A DNA stretch of 64,000 bases from AE-B3B sp964543295 (GTDB lineage: Bacteria > Aerophobota > Aerophobia > Aerophobales > AE-B3A), in assembly GCA_964543295.1 (NCBI GenBank), contig CAZIXA010000009.1, positions 8,238 to 72,237 of the forward strand. Reading direction: 5' to 3'. The position numbers and the translations under genes were made by a program. A model generated the notes under the pieces. It did not search any database. It was not told where the DNA came from and was given only the letters and a program-made list of their open reading frames with translations. Shown here in pieces: positions 53,707-62,342 of this stretch. How positions within the stretch are numbered: position 1 is the first letter of the stretch; each line of letters starts with the position of its first letter.

Positions 53707-53786
53707 CTTTGGTTGTACCTTGGGCCACTGCATCACTTCCTCACTTCACCCTCTGTCAGATCTTCAGCGCAGACACTGCACCTCAA

Positions 53787-54833
53787 TTAGCCGCATCCAC
53801 CGCCCGAGGACTCTGGTGTCGTTTCTGTCGGTGAGGAGCTTACAAAGGGATAATCCATGCTGTTGACCGGGTCAAACCTATAAGGTGCCACCTCCTCGTT
53901 TTTGGTCCATCCGGTCATTCCCCAATGAAGGTTGACCGCATTGTAACCGAGAACGTTCAAAATAGCCGTAGCCTGACTGGCAGTGCGGCCGGTGTAGCAG
54001 TAGAGTACAATTTTCCTATCCGGAGGGAGTTTTTTCAAATTGGACTTCTTGGCTATCTCCCGCCAGGGTATGTTAATGGCCCCGGGGATATGGCCCTTGG
54101 CATAGTCCTCTGGGTTACGCACACTGACGATCAGGGGATCGTTGGCCGGGTCCTCATCAATCAGCAGCTCGGACAGCTCCTTGGCTGAGATATCTGGGTG
54201 TTCAGTGCTGGTATAGAGATAGCAGGCCGCCCGGATAGTTTCTCTTTTTAGGGATGAGGAGGTGTTATCCACCGTGGGGAAGGAGTAAGTTTCAGTGGGT
54301 TCGTTGACTTTAGTCTCAAGCGGATAATCCATAGGGGTTTTCTCCGGGTCAAAACGGTAGGGAGCTACCTCGGTATCTTTGGTCCATCCGGTCATCCCCC
54401 ACTTGAGGTTGACGGCATCAAAGCCAGCTAAGTTAAGAAGAGCTACAACCCGGCTTCCAGTATGACCAGTGTAGCAGTAGACCACGATTTGTCTGTCTTT
54501 GGGAAGCTTGCCCAGGTTCTCAGACTTAAACACCTCGGCCATAGGTATATTAACTGCTCCGGGGATATGGCCCTTGGCATAGATAGCAGGTGCCCTGATG
54601 CTGAGTATGAAGGGGTCGTTGTCCGGGTTACCATCAAGCTTATTGGACATCACATCTTTTGAAGAGATATTGGCTGGTTTGCCAGCGCTCAGGTAGGTAT
54701 TTGCCGCATCAGCAAGGACATCAAACTCTGATGCCTGCAAACCTATAGCCAATACCGGTATAAGCACCAGCAAGACAATCCCGCATAGGAGCAGGATACC
54801 CCGCTTAGTTCTTCCTTCCTTTAGTCCTAACAT
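53787..54833 (-). CDS. exported/membrane-anchored tandem rhodanese
   Basis: A 348-residue sulfurtransferase with an N-terminal hydrophobic anchor or signal (GILLLCGIVLLVLIPVLAIG) and two rhodanese domains. Active-site loops are VVYCYTGHTGSR (about residue 122) and VLYCYTGRTASQ (about residue 283), each with the persulfide Cys. Both domains end with GMTGWTK and APYRFDP, so they are a duplication. The tail SSGGGCG ends in an unusual Cys. It is likely periplasmic and passes sulfur to or from the transporter encoded next to it. GGAGG precedes the ATG. Confidence 0.9.
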   Translation of the reverse strand: MLGLKEGRTKRGILLLCGIVLLVLIPVLAIGLQASEFDVLADAANTYLSAGKPANISSKDVMSNKLDGNPDNDPFILSIRAPAIYAKGHIPGAVNIPMAEVFKSENLGKLPKDRQIVVYCYTGHTGSRVVALLNLAGFDAVNLKWGMTGWTKDTEVAPYRFDPEKTPMDYPLETKVNEPTETYSFPTVDNTSSSLKRETIRAACYLYTSTEHPDISAKELSELLIDEDPANDPLIVSVRNPEDYAKGHIPGAINIPWREIAKKSNLKKLPPDRKIVLYCYTGRTASQATAILNVLGYNAVNLHWGMTGWTKNEEVAPYRFDPVNSMDYPFVSSSPTETTPESSGGGCG

Positions 54834-54894
54834 TTGAACCCTCCTTTAGTTTGGAATTTTTGACAATCTCCACATACACACTTCATACCTTTAA

Positions 54895-55920
54895 TTATCT
54901 CATAAGCAGCAGATACGCCGCTAACCAGCATCCCAGGATGATGAAGCTACCACCAAGTAGGGAACTCAGTGCCAGTTGAGGTACTCCACTTAAAATGTGA
55001 CTTATGTTACATCCCATCTGGCACACAGCTCCAAAGCCCATCAAGCATCCACCAAAGAAGCACTGAATTAGTACTCTCGGTGCTGGTGCCCGAAGTTTAA
55101 ACTCACCAGCCAACAGAGCAGCAACACAGGCGCCCACAATGGTAGCCAAAAGTTGCATAGATAACCAGGAGAGGAAGTTCTGACCCATAATCAAGGTTTT
55201 CACAGTTGTAAGATATCCTCCAGTGATAGCCAGGGGATAGTTTCGTCCAGCCTGTGATGAGGCATAGAAGGCAATTATCCCTATGATACCCATTACAATT
55301 CCTGTTGCCGTCCACCCCCAGCCCTTTTTAAAAATCCTGGCACCCAGTGACACAACTTCCTCTTTTTTCTCCTTAGTGCTGGGAGCGCCAAAGACAGCCC
55401 AGAGAATGAGGGCCACACCAGCAATCCCAAAGGCAAAGGTATAGTGCGGGAGATGAAGCACATTAGCAACTGTGAGATTTACTCCTCCAGGTTGAGTTAT
55501 TCTGGTGTTCTGGAAAAAGCCCACTACTGGCCTAAGAATACCCATAGAGCTCATCAGTCCCACAAGTGTCAAACCCGCCACTGCGGACATGGCACCCACC
55601 ATACCTTCTCCAAAGCGGTAGGTAATTCCACTGGCACATCCCCCGGCCACCACCATACCCATGCCAAAGATAAAACCACCAACCATATTGGCGCCCCACA
55701 TGAAGGGGAGGGGGTTTAGATCTATCACCCCGGCCAGGTTCAGGACTTCAAACCCTACCATCTCAACCACTATCGCCACCCCCACTGCTTTCAGGAGCGT
55801 ATAATCCCTCATTAGAATGATGTCTCTGAAGGCGGAGTTCATGCAGAACCTTCCTCTCTGTAGAGCAAAGCCAAAGGCAAATCCTATAGGAAGTCCGGTG
55901 AATACAAGAGGATTCATCAT
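54895..55920 (-). CDS. YeeE/YedE (TsuA-like) sulfur-compound transporter
   Basis: A 341-residue polytopic membrane protein of the YeeE/YedE family, of which TsuA imports thiosulfate. The characteristic Cys residues are present: GRFCMNSAFRD, VAGGCASGITYRFGEG and GAVCQMGCNISHILSG. It has about nine membrane helices. Its ATG overlaps the tusA stop, so transporter and sulfur carrier are translationally coupled, a known pairing. Import of thiosulfate or sulfide-related sulfur is the likely role. Confidence 0.88.
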   Translation of the reverse strand: MMNPLVFTGLPIGFAFGFALQRGRFCMNSAFRDIILMRDYTLLKAVGVAIVVEMVGFEVLNLAGVIDLNPLPFMWGANMVGGFIFGMGMVVAGGCASGITYRFGEGMVGAMSAVAGLTLVGLMSSMGILRPVVGFFQNTRITQPGGVNLTVANVLHLPHYTFAFGIAGVALILWAVFGAPSTKEKKEEVVSLGARIFKKGWGWTATGIVMGIIGIIAFYASSQAGRNYPLAITGGYLTTVKTLIMGQNFLSWLSMQLLATIVGACVAALLAGEFKLRAPAPRVLIQCFFGGCLMGFGAVCQMGCNISHILSGVPQLALSSLLGGSFIILGCWLAAYLLLMR

Positions 55921-56165
55921 TCACCCCCTTTAACTTCTATTAGAATCCTGTGCTCAGGACCCTCAATTTTTTCTACACTCAACACCTTGTGCCCCTCTTT
56001 TTCCGCGGTCCTGGGGATGCGTTCTACTGAAAGGGGATAGTCAGTTAAAACCTCAAGAATTTGTCCTTTTTCCATTTTCTTCAACGTTTTCTTGGTTTTT
56101 ACATCCGGATAGGGACAGATTTCTCCTTTTGTATCAAGCGTTTTGTCAGGTCTAATCTCTGCCAT
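55917..56165 (-). CDS. tusA: TusA-like sulfur carrier
   Basis: An 82-residue TusA/SirA-family protein with the CPxP motif ICPYPDVKTKKTLKKMEKGQ (Cys at about residue 17), whose Cys carries persulfide sulfur. The fold ends with HKVLSVEKIEGPEH. It starts the minus-strand sulfur operon and overlaps the transporter gene by four bases. Upstream DNA to 56561 is AT-rich and contains no gene. Confidence 0.88.
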   Translation of the reverse strand: MAEIRPDKTLDTKGEICPYPDVKTKKTLKKMEKGQILEVLTDYPLSVERIPRTAEKEGHKVLSVEKIEGPEHRILIEVKGGE

Positions 56166-56561
56166 TTCTCTCCTCCTTTTTTTTTCTTAGTATTGTCAAA
56201 AATTCTTGAGGTTATTTAAGAACCTCTATCCTTGTATTTTTCATTCATTTCAATCCACCAAAATTCCAAACAACCTACTTAACCAGGTAATTTTGTATCT
56301 ATTCAAGGACATGGTTCATTCTTTTGTCGAAAGTTTCCAGACGAGAAAATAATCTTTCAACACTTTTTCTTGGAAACTTCCTTTATCCCAAGCTGGATTG
56401 ACCTGCCTGTTTTTGACCTCCGTCCTGGCCTTAATCTCCAGCTTCTTATCTTAAAACATATCTATCCTGTATTTTATTATAATCGTTTTTTTTTGCAAGT
56501 GCGGCTGAAATTAAAAACGTAAGTTAGCTACTTCCTTTTCTATGAGCTGTTTTTTGAGGTA

Positions 56562-57520
56562 CTAAGCAGTCGAGTCTGGGTCTATTTTAAAATCTTTATT
56601 CTCTGAGAAAATAAGTTCTGACCAATCATCGATTGGAAGATCCAGTCCTTCAAGCTGAGCAGGAGATGACCCTCTGCGTTTTCCTCTGGGGAATTTTCTG
56701 AAGTTATGCCTTAAGGTGAAAAGATCAAAGTGAGCTTGTGCTCCCCCTCGAATTTGGAACTGTTTCATTACCTTGTACTGAGGCTTAAAGAGGCTAAATA
56801 CAATTTCAGCCGCATTGTTGGTATTATCTATTCCCCTTTCGGGGAGTTTCTTGTAGAGGAAAAGATCCTTTGAATTTTTTTCGATAAACCCCAGCATGGG
56901 TTGTGTCCATTCTCTTTTTTTCCCTGGTGTAAAAGAGCTTAAGTTCTCTTTTTATCTGACCTATCTCAGAGTTTATCTTGCCTATATTGTCCTCTTCAAA
57001 TAGCAAGCCGAATCTTTTCTTTATCCTTACCATATATTCTGAAAAGAACTTGTCCTTCTTGGCCTCAACTGGAAGATCCCTTATGATCCTTGCAATACCT
57101 CCTCTCCCATGAGTTGTGCAAAGCTGGTGCAGGCAAGCTTTAAAATAGCCTGCAACTGTTCTGTAAGTAGGCAGAAGATCGGTTATGAGAAGGTTAAGGT
57201 TGAATCCTTCCTGTCTGTATCCTAAGAAGCTTTCTATACTGGCCTCATCTATAGCGCAATGGGAGATACCTGCTAAGAATCTTACCTTTAAGTTAACCTC
57301 CCTTGCAAGAGAGGATGCCCTCATAAGCTCGGTGTAGATGAACTCTAAGCTTACATCTACATACAGGATCTTTCCGATACAATCCTGGAGGGCTCTTAGA
57401 GATGCTTTCCCATCAGTTCGAAGTATCCCAATGGCTCTTTTTACCTCCCATTTTATGTGGGTGTGGATGCCCCCTTTTTTTCTATATGGAGGCTTTTCTT
57501 TTGTAAGCTGCCGTCTTTTG
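56562..57520 (-). pseudogene. frameshifted transposase remnant
   Basis: Two overlapping frames encode one transposase-like protein. The first reads GGIHTHIKWEVKRAIGILRT, then LAREVNLKVRFLAG, LLITDLLPTYRTVAGYFKAC and LFYTREKKR. After a one-base shift in an A7 run (about 56925) the second frame continues EWTQPMLGFIEKNSKDLFLY, DNTNNAAEIVFSLFKPQYKV and KFPRGKRRGSSPAQLEG to 56562. The DDE-like layout with the NxAEixFSLFKPQY segment resembles IS transposases, but I cannot give the family. It has no good start codon, so the 5' end is also damaged. It lies between tusA and the lipoyl-carrier gene. Confidence 0.7.
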
Positions 57521-57570
57521 CTTCATCAGCGATGGGTAAGAGTACAATTTCTATCATTAAGTTCTGGTTG

Positions 57571-57976
57571 AGCAATTTGAGGCAAAGTATTGGTTAAAAA
57601 CAGGTACCCATCTATATTGTCACTTTTAACATCCTCTAATTCCTCTTAATATCTATTTTTTCGAATGATTAAAGCATTACTAGCTTGAAAGCCAGCAGTT
57701 TTCGGGAAACTGGAGTTATTTAAGACAATTGCGCACCCAAAAGGCAACCTATGACATTTTCAAAGAACGATAGAATTGCGTAGATCAGTACCAAAAAGCA
57801 TTTTAAATTATTTAGGGATTTCCGTTAATAATCTTATTTTTGGTTTTCATATCTTTTCATAACTTTTTCACATTACCTTTTTCTTCTCTTTCAACAGTAA
57901 TCATCTGCTTTCACCTCTTTTTATCACCCCTTCCTGTAGATTAATGACTTTACCTATTATAATCTACCAAAAAGAT
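57571..57976. other. intergenic stretch, no gene recognised
   Basis: About 400 AT-rich bases with long T-runs between the transposase remnant and the lipoyl-carrier gene. I see no coding frame or structured element. Confidence 0.5.
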
Positions 57977-58408
57977 TCATTTTTTTTCTTTTTTTACATG
58001 TTTTTTTATCTCTCCTTTTAGCCAATCATGGGATGCTTCTCCCTTCATCAAATTGGAAAGTTCTGAGGTATCTTTTATCTTCATTTTGAACACCCATCCC
58101 TCACCATAAGGGTCAGAGTTTATAATGGTGGGATCATCATCCACCTCTTCATTAACAGCAGTAACCTGGCCAGATAAGGGAGCGTATAGCTTGCCAAGCC
58201 ATTTTCCTGTCTCTATGGTTCCCACTCTCTCGTCCTGTTTTACCTCATCACCTTCCTCAGGCATCTCAATATAACTTATCTCACCGCCGAGTTTCTGGGT
58301 AAAATCAGTTAATCCCACAATAGCTTCCTCCCCTTCTACTCTCACCCATACATGCTGCTTATGGTAATATAAATCATCTGGAACCTCATAACCTTCTACA
58401 ACTGCCAT
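57977..58408 (-). CDS. GcvH-like lipoyl carrier protein (LbpA-type)
   Basis: A 143-residue lipoyl-domain protein of the GcvH fold. The lipoylation site lies in GTIETGKWLGKLYAPLSGQV, with Lys in the ETGKW context, followed by INSDPYGEGWVFKMKI. True GcvH proteins have ESVKA around the Lys and sit with gcvT/P; this one is surrounded by iron-sulfur and lipoate-ligase genes, a setting typical of the lipoate-binding proteins (LbpA) of sulfur-oxidising systems. AAGGAGG precedes the ATG. No glycine cleavage partners are in the window. Assignment to LbpA rather than GcvH is inference. Confidence 0.8.
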   Translation of the reverse strand: MAVVEGYEVPDDLYYHKQHVWVRVEGEEAIVGLTDFTQKLGGEISYIEMPEEGDEVKQDERVGTIETGKWLGKLYAPLSGQVTAVNEEVDDDPTIINSDPYGEGWVFKMKIKDTSELSNLMKGEASHDWLKGEIKKHVKKEKK

Positions 58409-58423
58409 CTTTTCTCCTCCTTT

Positions 58424-59257
58424 TTAGTACTCCCGGGGAAGCTCTTTTAATTGAGCGTAGCTGAATATGGGTCCATCTTTACATACGTAGAATCTTCCAA
58501 TGTTACAGCAGCTACACTTCCCTGTACCGCATTTCATCCTCCTCCCTAAGGATAGATAGACCCTCTCGGGAGGAAATCTAAGTTTGTCCAGGCTAATAAG
58601 GGTATACTTTATCATTATTGGTGGGCCACAGGCTACAGCGTAGGTATTCTCCGAAGTAGTTACCTTCTCCTCCACAATCTTAGGTACAACTCCAACCAAT
58701 CCTTTCCAGTTTTCGTCCCCTCTATCTACAGTTAAATAAACCCTTAGATCATCGCTTTTTTCCCATTCTCTAAATTCTTCCCTATATAAAAGCATTCCCG
58801 GGGTTCTTGCTCCATATACAAGGGTAATTTCTTTGAAATCACCTCTTTTAGCAAGGAGATACTTAGTTAATGCTCTTAGGGTAGTGAAGACGAATCCACC
58901 CCCTATAATAAGGACATTTTTATCTTTGAAAATATTTATCGGATAATAATTACCCAGAGGACCTCTTATCACTAATTCATTACCCTGTTCCAGGTGATGC
59001 AGGGCCTCGGTGACAACACCAGCTTTGTTCACCGTAAATCTCAAGAAGCCCTTTTCTGTCGGTGATGAAGCAATGCCAAAGGGTGCCTCCCCTTTACCAA
59101 GAATAGAAATCTCACAGAACTGTCCTGGCATAAAGTTAAAATCTTTTTCATCTTTCTCATTAAGGAAAATGAGATCCACTGTATTTAACATTCTGTCTCC
59201 ACTTTCTAAAAATGTTCTCTTTACCTTCACTGGCATGGGAAAATGGGGACTTTGCAC
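58424..59257 (-). CDS. FAD/NAD(P)-binding [2Fe-2S] oxidoreductase (hydrogenase-gamma/AsrB-like)
   Basis: A 277-residue electron-transfer protein of the ferredoxin-NADP reductase fold, like sulfhydrogenase gamma subunits or anaerobic sulfite reductase subunit B. It has the flavin site PGQFCEISILGKGEAPFGIA, the nucleotide site IGGGFVFTTLRALTKYLL, and a C-terminal cluster motif RMKCGTGKCSCCNIGRFYVC (four Cys, [2Fe-2S]-type). It starts with GTG, backed by GAGGAG seven bases upstream. The gene overlaps nothing but is 12 bases after the 4Fe-4S gene, with which it presumably forms a complex. Confidence 0.85.
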   Translation of the reverse strand: MQSPHFPMPVKVKRTFLESGDRMLNTVDLIFLNEKDEKDFNFMPGQFCEISILGKGEAPFGIASSPTEKGFLRFTVNKAGVVTEALHHLEQGNELVIRGPLGNYYPINIFKDKNVLIIGGGFVFTTLRALTKYLLAKRGDFKEITLVYGARTPGMLLYREEFREWEKSDDLRVYLTVDRGDENWKGLVGVVPKIVEEKVTTSENTYAVACGPPIMIKYTLISLDKLRFPPERVYLSLGRRMKCGTGKCSCCNIGRFYVCKDGPIFSYAQLKELPREY

Positions 59258-59269
59258 TACAAAGCTCCT

Positions 59270-60275
59270 CTATTTTAACTCGGTTATTTCCTTCAACACC
59301 CTTCTAACATCTATATTGACCGGACAGTTTATGACACATCTTCCACAGCCAACACAAGCCGGCTCCTTGTAGTTTTCCACAAAATAGTTAAATTTGTGCA
59401 TTATTCTTTGCCTCATCCTTTCCTTGCCTGTTGGCCTTGGATTATGCCCCGATGCCTCTAAGGTGAAAAGAGAAAACATGCAGGAATCCCAGTTCCTGAC
59501 TCTTCCTTGAGAATCTACTGCCTCATCCACAATATCAAAACAATGACATGTAGGGCAAAGATAGGCACATACACCACATCTCAGGCATTTCTCCGATAAG
59601 CCATCCCAGAAGGTAGTTTCAAACATTTTATCGAGTTTTTCCTTCGCGCCTTTTATTTCAACTTTTGATTTAATCTTTTTGACCGCTTTATCCTTAATCT
59701 CTTCTGCCAATTTTAACTGCTCATCTGTTGCCCCAGTAAAATCCTCGGTTAAAATCTGCTCACCCTTTTCAGTTAGTACATCAACAACATACTCCTCCCC
59801 TATATCAACAAGTAGAAGATCCATGCCATCTCTTGAAAAAGGTTCTATACTAAAGGAGGTACAGAAACAACTACTGAGAGGCAAGTTGCATCTCAGACCA
59901 ATAATAATGGTGTCTTCCCTTTTGTTTGTATAATAGACATCTTTGTAATCAGGGGCCTCAAAGACATTATCTAAAAGTGAGATTGCCTTTGCATCACAGG
60001 GCACAGGGCCTGATACCAAATAAAATTCTCTTTTTTTCTACCTTTTCTGTTGACTCTACTTTTCCGTTCCTGTATTTAAACATCACCTCTGATTGGGCAA
60101 AAAATATCTCCTTAGGTGATTTTTTAGAATTTTGATAATCCAGCTTTATCTCTTCTGGTTTAGTTGTTGCTCTAAAACAGTCAATTCCATCAACCTCTAC
60201 TGGCGCAAAAACAGTATAATCCTTAATTAGTCTTTGAATAAACTTCTCTATTTTCTTTTTAGTAATTTTCCTCAT
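59270..60275 (-). pseudogene. 4Fe-4S dicluster protein (hydrogenase-beta/AsrA-like), frame broken by 7-bp duplication
   Basis: The product would be about 340 residues. The first frame (to about 59994) ends EKKRILFGIRPCAL; the second begins with the expected continuation DAKAISLLDNVFEAPDYK. Between them CCCTGTG is duplicated in tandem, shifting the frame by one; removing one copy restores IRPC-DAKA, the family sequence. The second part carries CLRCGVCAYLCPTCHCFD and CVGCGRCVINCPVNIDVRR, two 4Fe-4S sites. It belongs with the following FAD/[2Fe-2S] gene. The duplication could be a real mutation or an assembly artefact. Confidence 0.8.
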
Positions 60276-60327
60276 AATCTTCCTTTAATTTTTTTGGGCC
60301 AAGACCTTTCACCAGAATCACAAAGAT

Positions 60328-61377
60328 TTATTTTTCTATCTTCATAGCCTTAAGAAGATCCTCAGGTCTTACTCCAGGAGACTGAGTCTGATTTTTCTCA
60401 TAAATTTCCTCTATTCTGGGAGTAAGGGTTTTCTTCTCTCTTTTACTACCAACTAATCCCTTTTCCAATTTGACAAGTCCCTCTTTGGGATAAAAAGTAA
60501 AATCACCACAAATATCAATGTCATTTATTTTCTCTCTTTCTACCTCTTGAGCTGTTTTTATCAGCCCTCCTCTAGCTTTATGCATCCCATATAGAATCTC
60601 AACCCCCTCTTTTATCTTTACCCCCTTTGGGATTTTCATTGTTTTCTTAAAAAGAAACTGAGGGGAGGTGAGATATTTTTCTACCTCCACCATTTTTCTT
60701 CTTATCCTGCTGTCTAAAACCGTGGGTTCTAAAGGACCCAGCAGTTTTTCGAATTTTTCTATTAGGACATTTCTAATTTCATTTCGTGGCGGAAAGATGC
60801 CCAATTCTTTCCTCATGGTGGTTAAATTTTCTTCCATTTTCTTGTGTACCTTGTCTCTGAATTTTTCGTCGGGAACCTTAATTACCTTTGCCATGGTATC
60901 ATAATCAAAATCTAAGATAATACTCCCTACAAAAACCATAGAATTGGAAATGTTACTTCCTCCTTCTCCGGCGATTTTCTTTCTATCCTCGGTAACAATA
61001 TCATTTACATATCTGAAGTTAGTTTTTATTCCAAATTCACCGTAAGTCTCTATTGGTGGTTGAGAAAAATCCTCATAAAGCTGAGATATTGTTGGAGGAA
61101 GATGGGGATTATCTTTGTTCAGTATGACATGGTAAAATATCTGGTCTTTATCCAGTAAAACAGCCCCTCCCCCAACCTCTCTTCTTATAATGGGCATATT
61201 GATTCTTCTGCAGTATTCCAGATCCACCTCCTCCCTAGCGTCCTCGAAGTATCCTATGCTCAGATATTGGGTTCGGGGAGAGACAATTATAAGGGCTTCA
61301 ATCCCCATCCTGGCAAGGGTGTGAAAGAGAACCATGGCATCCTGCCAACGAACCTTACCCAAATTAAATAAATACAT
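60328..61377 (-). CDS. lipoate-protein ligase / octanoyltransferase-like protein
   Basis: A 349-residue BPL/LPL-family enzyme. The substrate-binding motif is PIIRREVGGGAVLLDKDQIF (compare LplA RRxxGGGAVxHD), with the Lys region RKKIAGEGGSNISNSMVFVG, and a C-terminal extension of about 100 residues that includes GGLIKTAQEVE. It most likely attaches lipoate or octanoate to the GcvH-like carrier three genes downstream. The sulfur-oxidiser type sLpl(AB) is a candidate relative, but I cannot distinguish it from LplA. I chose the ATG at 61377 (AGGAGG nine bases upstream); another lies two codons upstream. Confidence 0.83.
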   Translation of the reverse strand: MYLFNLGKVRWQDAMVLFHTLARMGIEALIIVSPRTQYLSIGYFEDAREEVDLEYCRRINMPIIRREVGGGAVLLDKDQIFYHVILNKDNPHLPPTISQLYEDFSQPPIETYGEFGIKTNFRYVNDIVTEDRKKIAGEGGSNISNSMVFVGSIILDFDYDTMAKVIKVPDEKFRDKVHKKMEENLTTMRKELGIFPPRNEIRNVLIEKFEKLLGPLEPTVLDSRIRRKMVEVEKYLTSPQFLFKKTMKIPKGVKIKEGVEILYGMHKARGGLIKTAQEVEREKINDIDICGDFTFYPKEGLVKLEKGLVGSKREKKTLTPRIEEIYEKNQTQSPGVRPEDLLKAMKIEK

Positions 61378-61406
61378 CCCCATAACCCTCCTTATTTAAT
61401 AAAATC

Positions 61407-62339
61407 CTACCTATCATCCAGCTCAAATGTAGCCAGAGGTAGCCGGGCATCAGGGTCTAATCCTGTCTCAAAATTAAAAAATTCTTTTACATCCTTATTA
61501 ATCTTTTTAGTTAAAAAAGCGCAGGTTTATCTCCATAGGACAAGCTCTCTCACATGATCCGCAGTCAACACATCTCCCGGTTTGATGGTAAGCTCTGATA
61601 ATATGCCAAAAGGCAATATCTGTCAAATCCAAGCTTTTTTCTATCCACTTAGGGAAGGAGGAATCAACCAAACATTCCTCGCAATAGCACATCGGGCAGG
61701 CTTGTCTACAGGCATAACATCTAATACATTTACTTATCTCGTTAGTAAAATACTCCCATCTTTCCTCTGCGGATTTTTTCTCATATTCTCTGATTTCGGC
61801 ATATCCATCAATCTCGGCTTCACCTGCCACTTTCTCACCAACCAGAATATCAACAATAACCGGATTGCGGTATTTACAAACAGAACAGGAAGGGTAAAGA
61901 TACTCATCCCTTACCAAGGTTTTCTCAAAGTTAGCTCCCTTAAGTAGAATTTTTCCCTTAGTTTCACTTGCCCCGGTTATCTCATTCTCTACCACTTTTT
62001 GTATTTTTCTTCTATTCAACATTCTTTGGCAGGGTATCCCGATAATGGTGATCTTTTCTCGAGAGATTTGTTTTCCAGCGATAAGTGCCACTATAGAACG
62101 AGTGTCACATCCCTTGGCGATAATGGCCACTTTTTTTCATCGAGCTCTATAAGATACTTGGCAAGATTATTCTCACAGAAAGAATTCCAGATGAGCCTTT
62201 CTAACTGAGTTTCATGGTGGATAAAAACCGGTGAGGCACGTAGGGGTAAATCTCCTTCCTCAAAACCAATTACCGGGTCAACTTTTTTCCTGGCAAGAAG
62301 TTCCTTTGCCTCTTCCCTTATTCTCTCTTGAATATTCAA
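61407..62339 (-). pseudogene. 4Fe-4S dicluster protein (FrhB/FdhB-like), two frameshifts
   Basis: Three frames read one protein of about 310 residues. Frame 1: NIQERIREEAKELLARKKVD to LAKYLIELDEKK. Frame 2: VAIIAKGCDTRSIVALIAGK, then CIRCYACRQACPMCYCEECL, CVDCGSCERACPMEINLRFF. Frame 3: KKINKDVKEFFNFETGLDPD and LPLATFELDDR. The first break is at GAT GAA AAA AAG TGG (one A short of in-frame), the second at a T6 run (one T too many). Both lie in homopolymers. The first frame opens with TTG only three bases from the edge of the IS1380-like element, so its true 5' end may be lost. The ligase gene follows 29 bases later. Confidence 0.78.
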
Positions 62340-62342
62340 TAC

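Noticed and set aside
53700..53780. Cobalamin riboswitch suggested by GCCACTG
   Set aside because: Only this short box is present; the other conserved boxes and the usual pairing are missing.
56900..56945. Programmed frameshifting in the third transposase at A AAA AAG
   Set aside because: The frame needed downstream is +1, not -1, so the slippery site would not produce it; a one-base insertion in the A-run is simpler.
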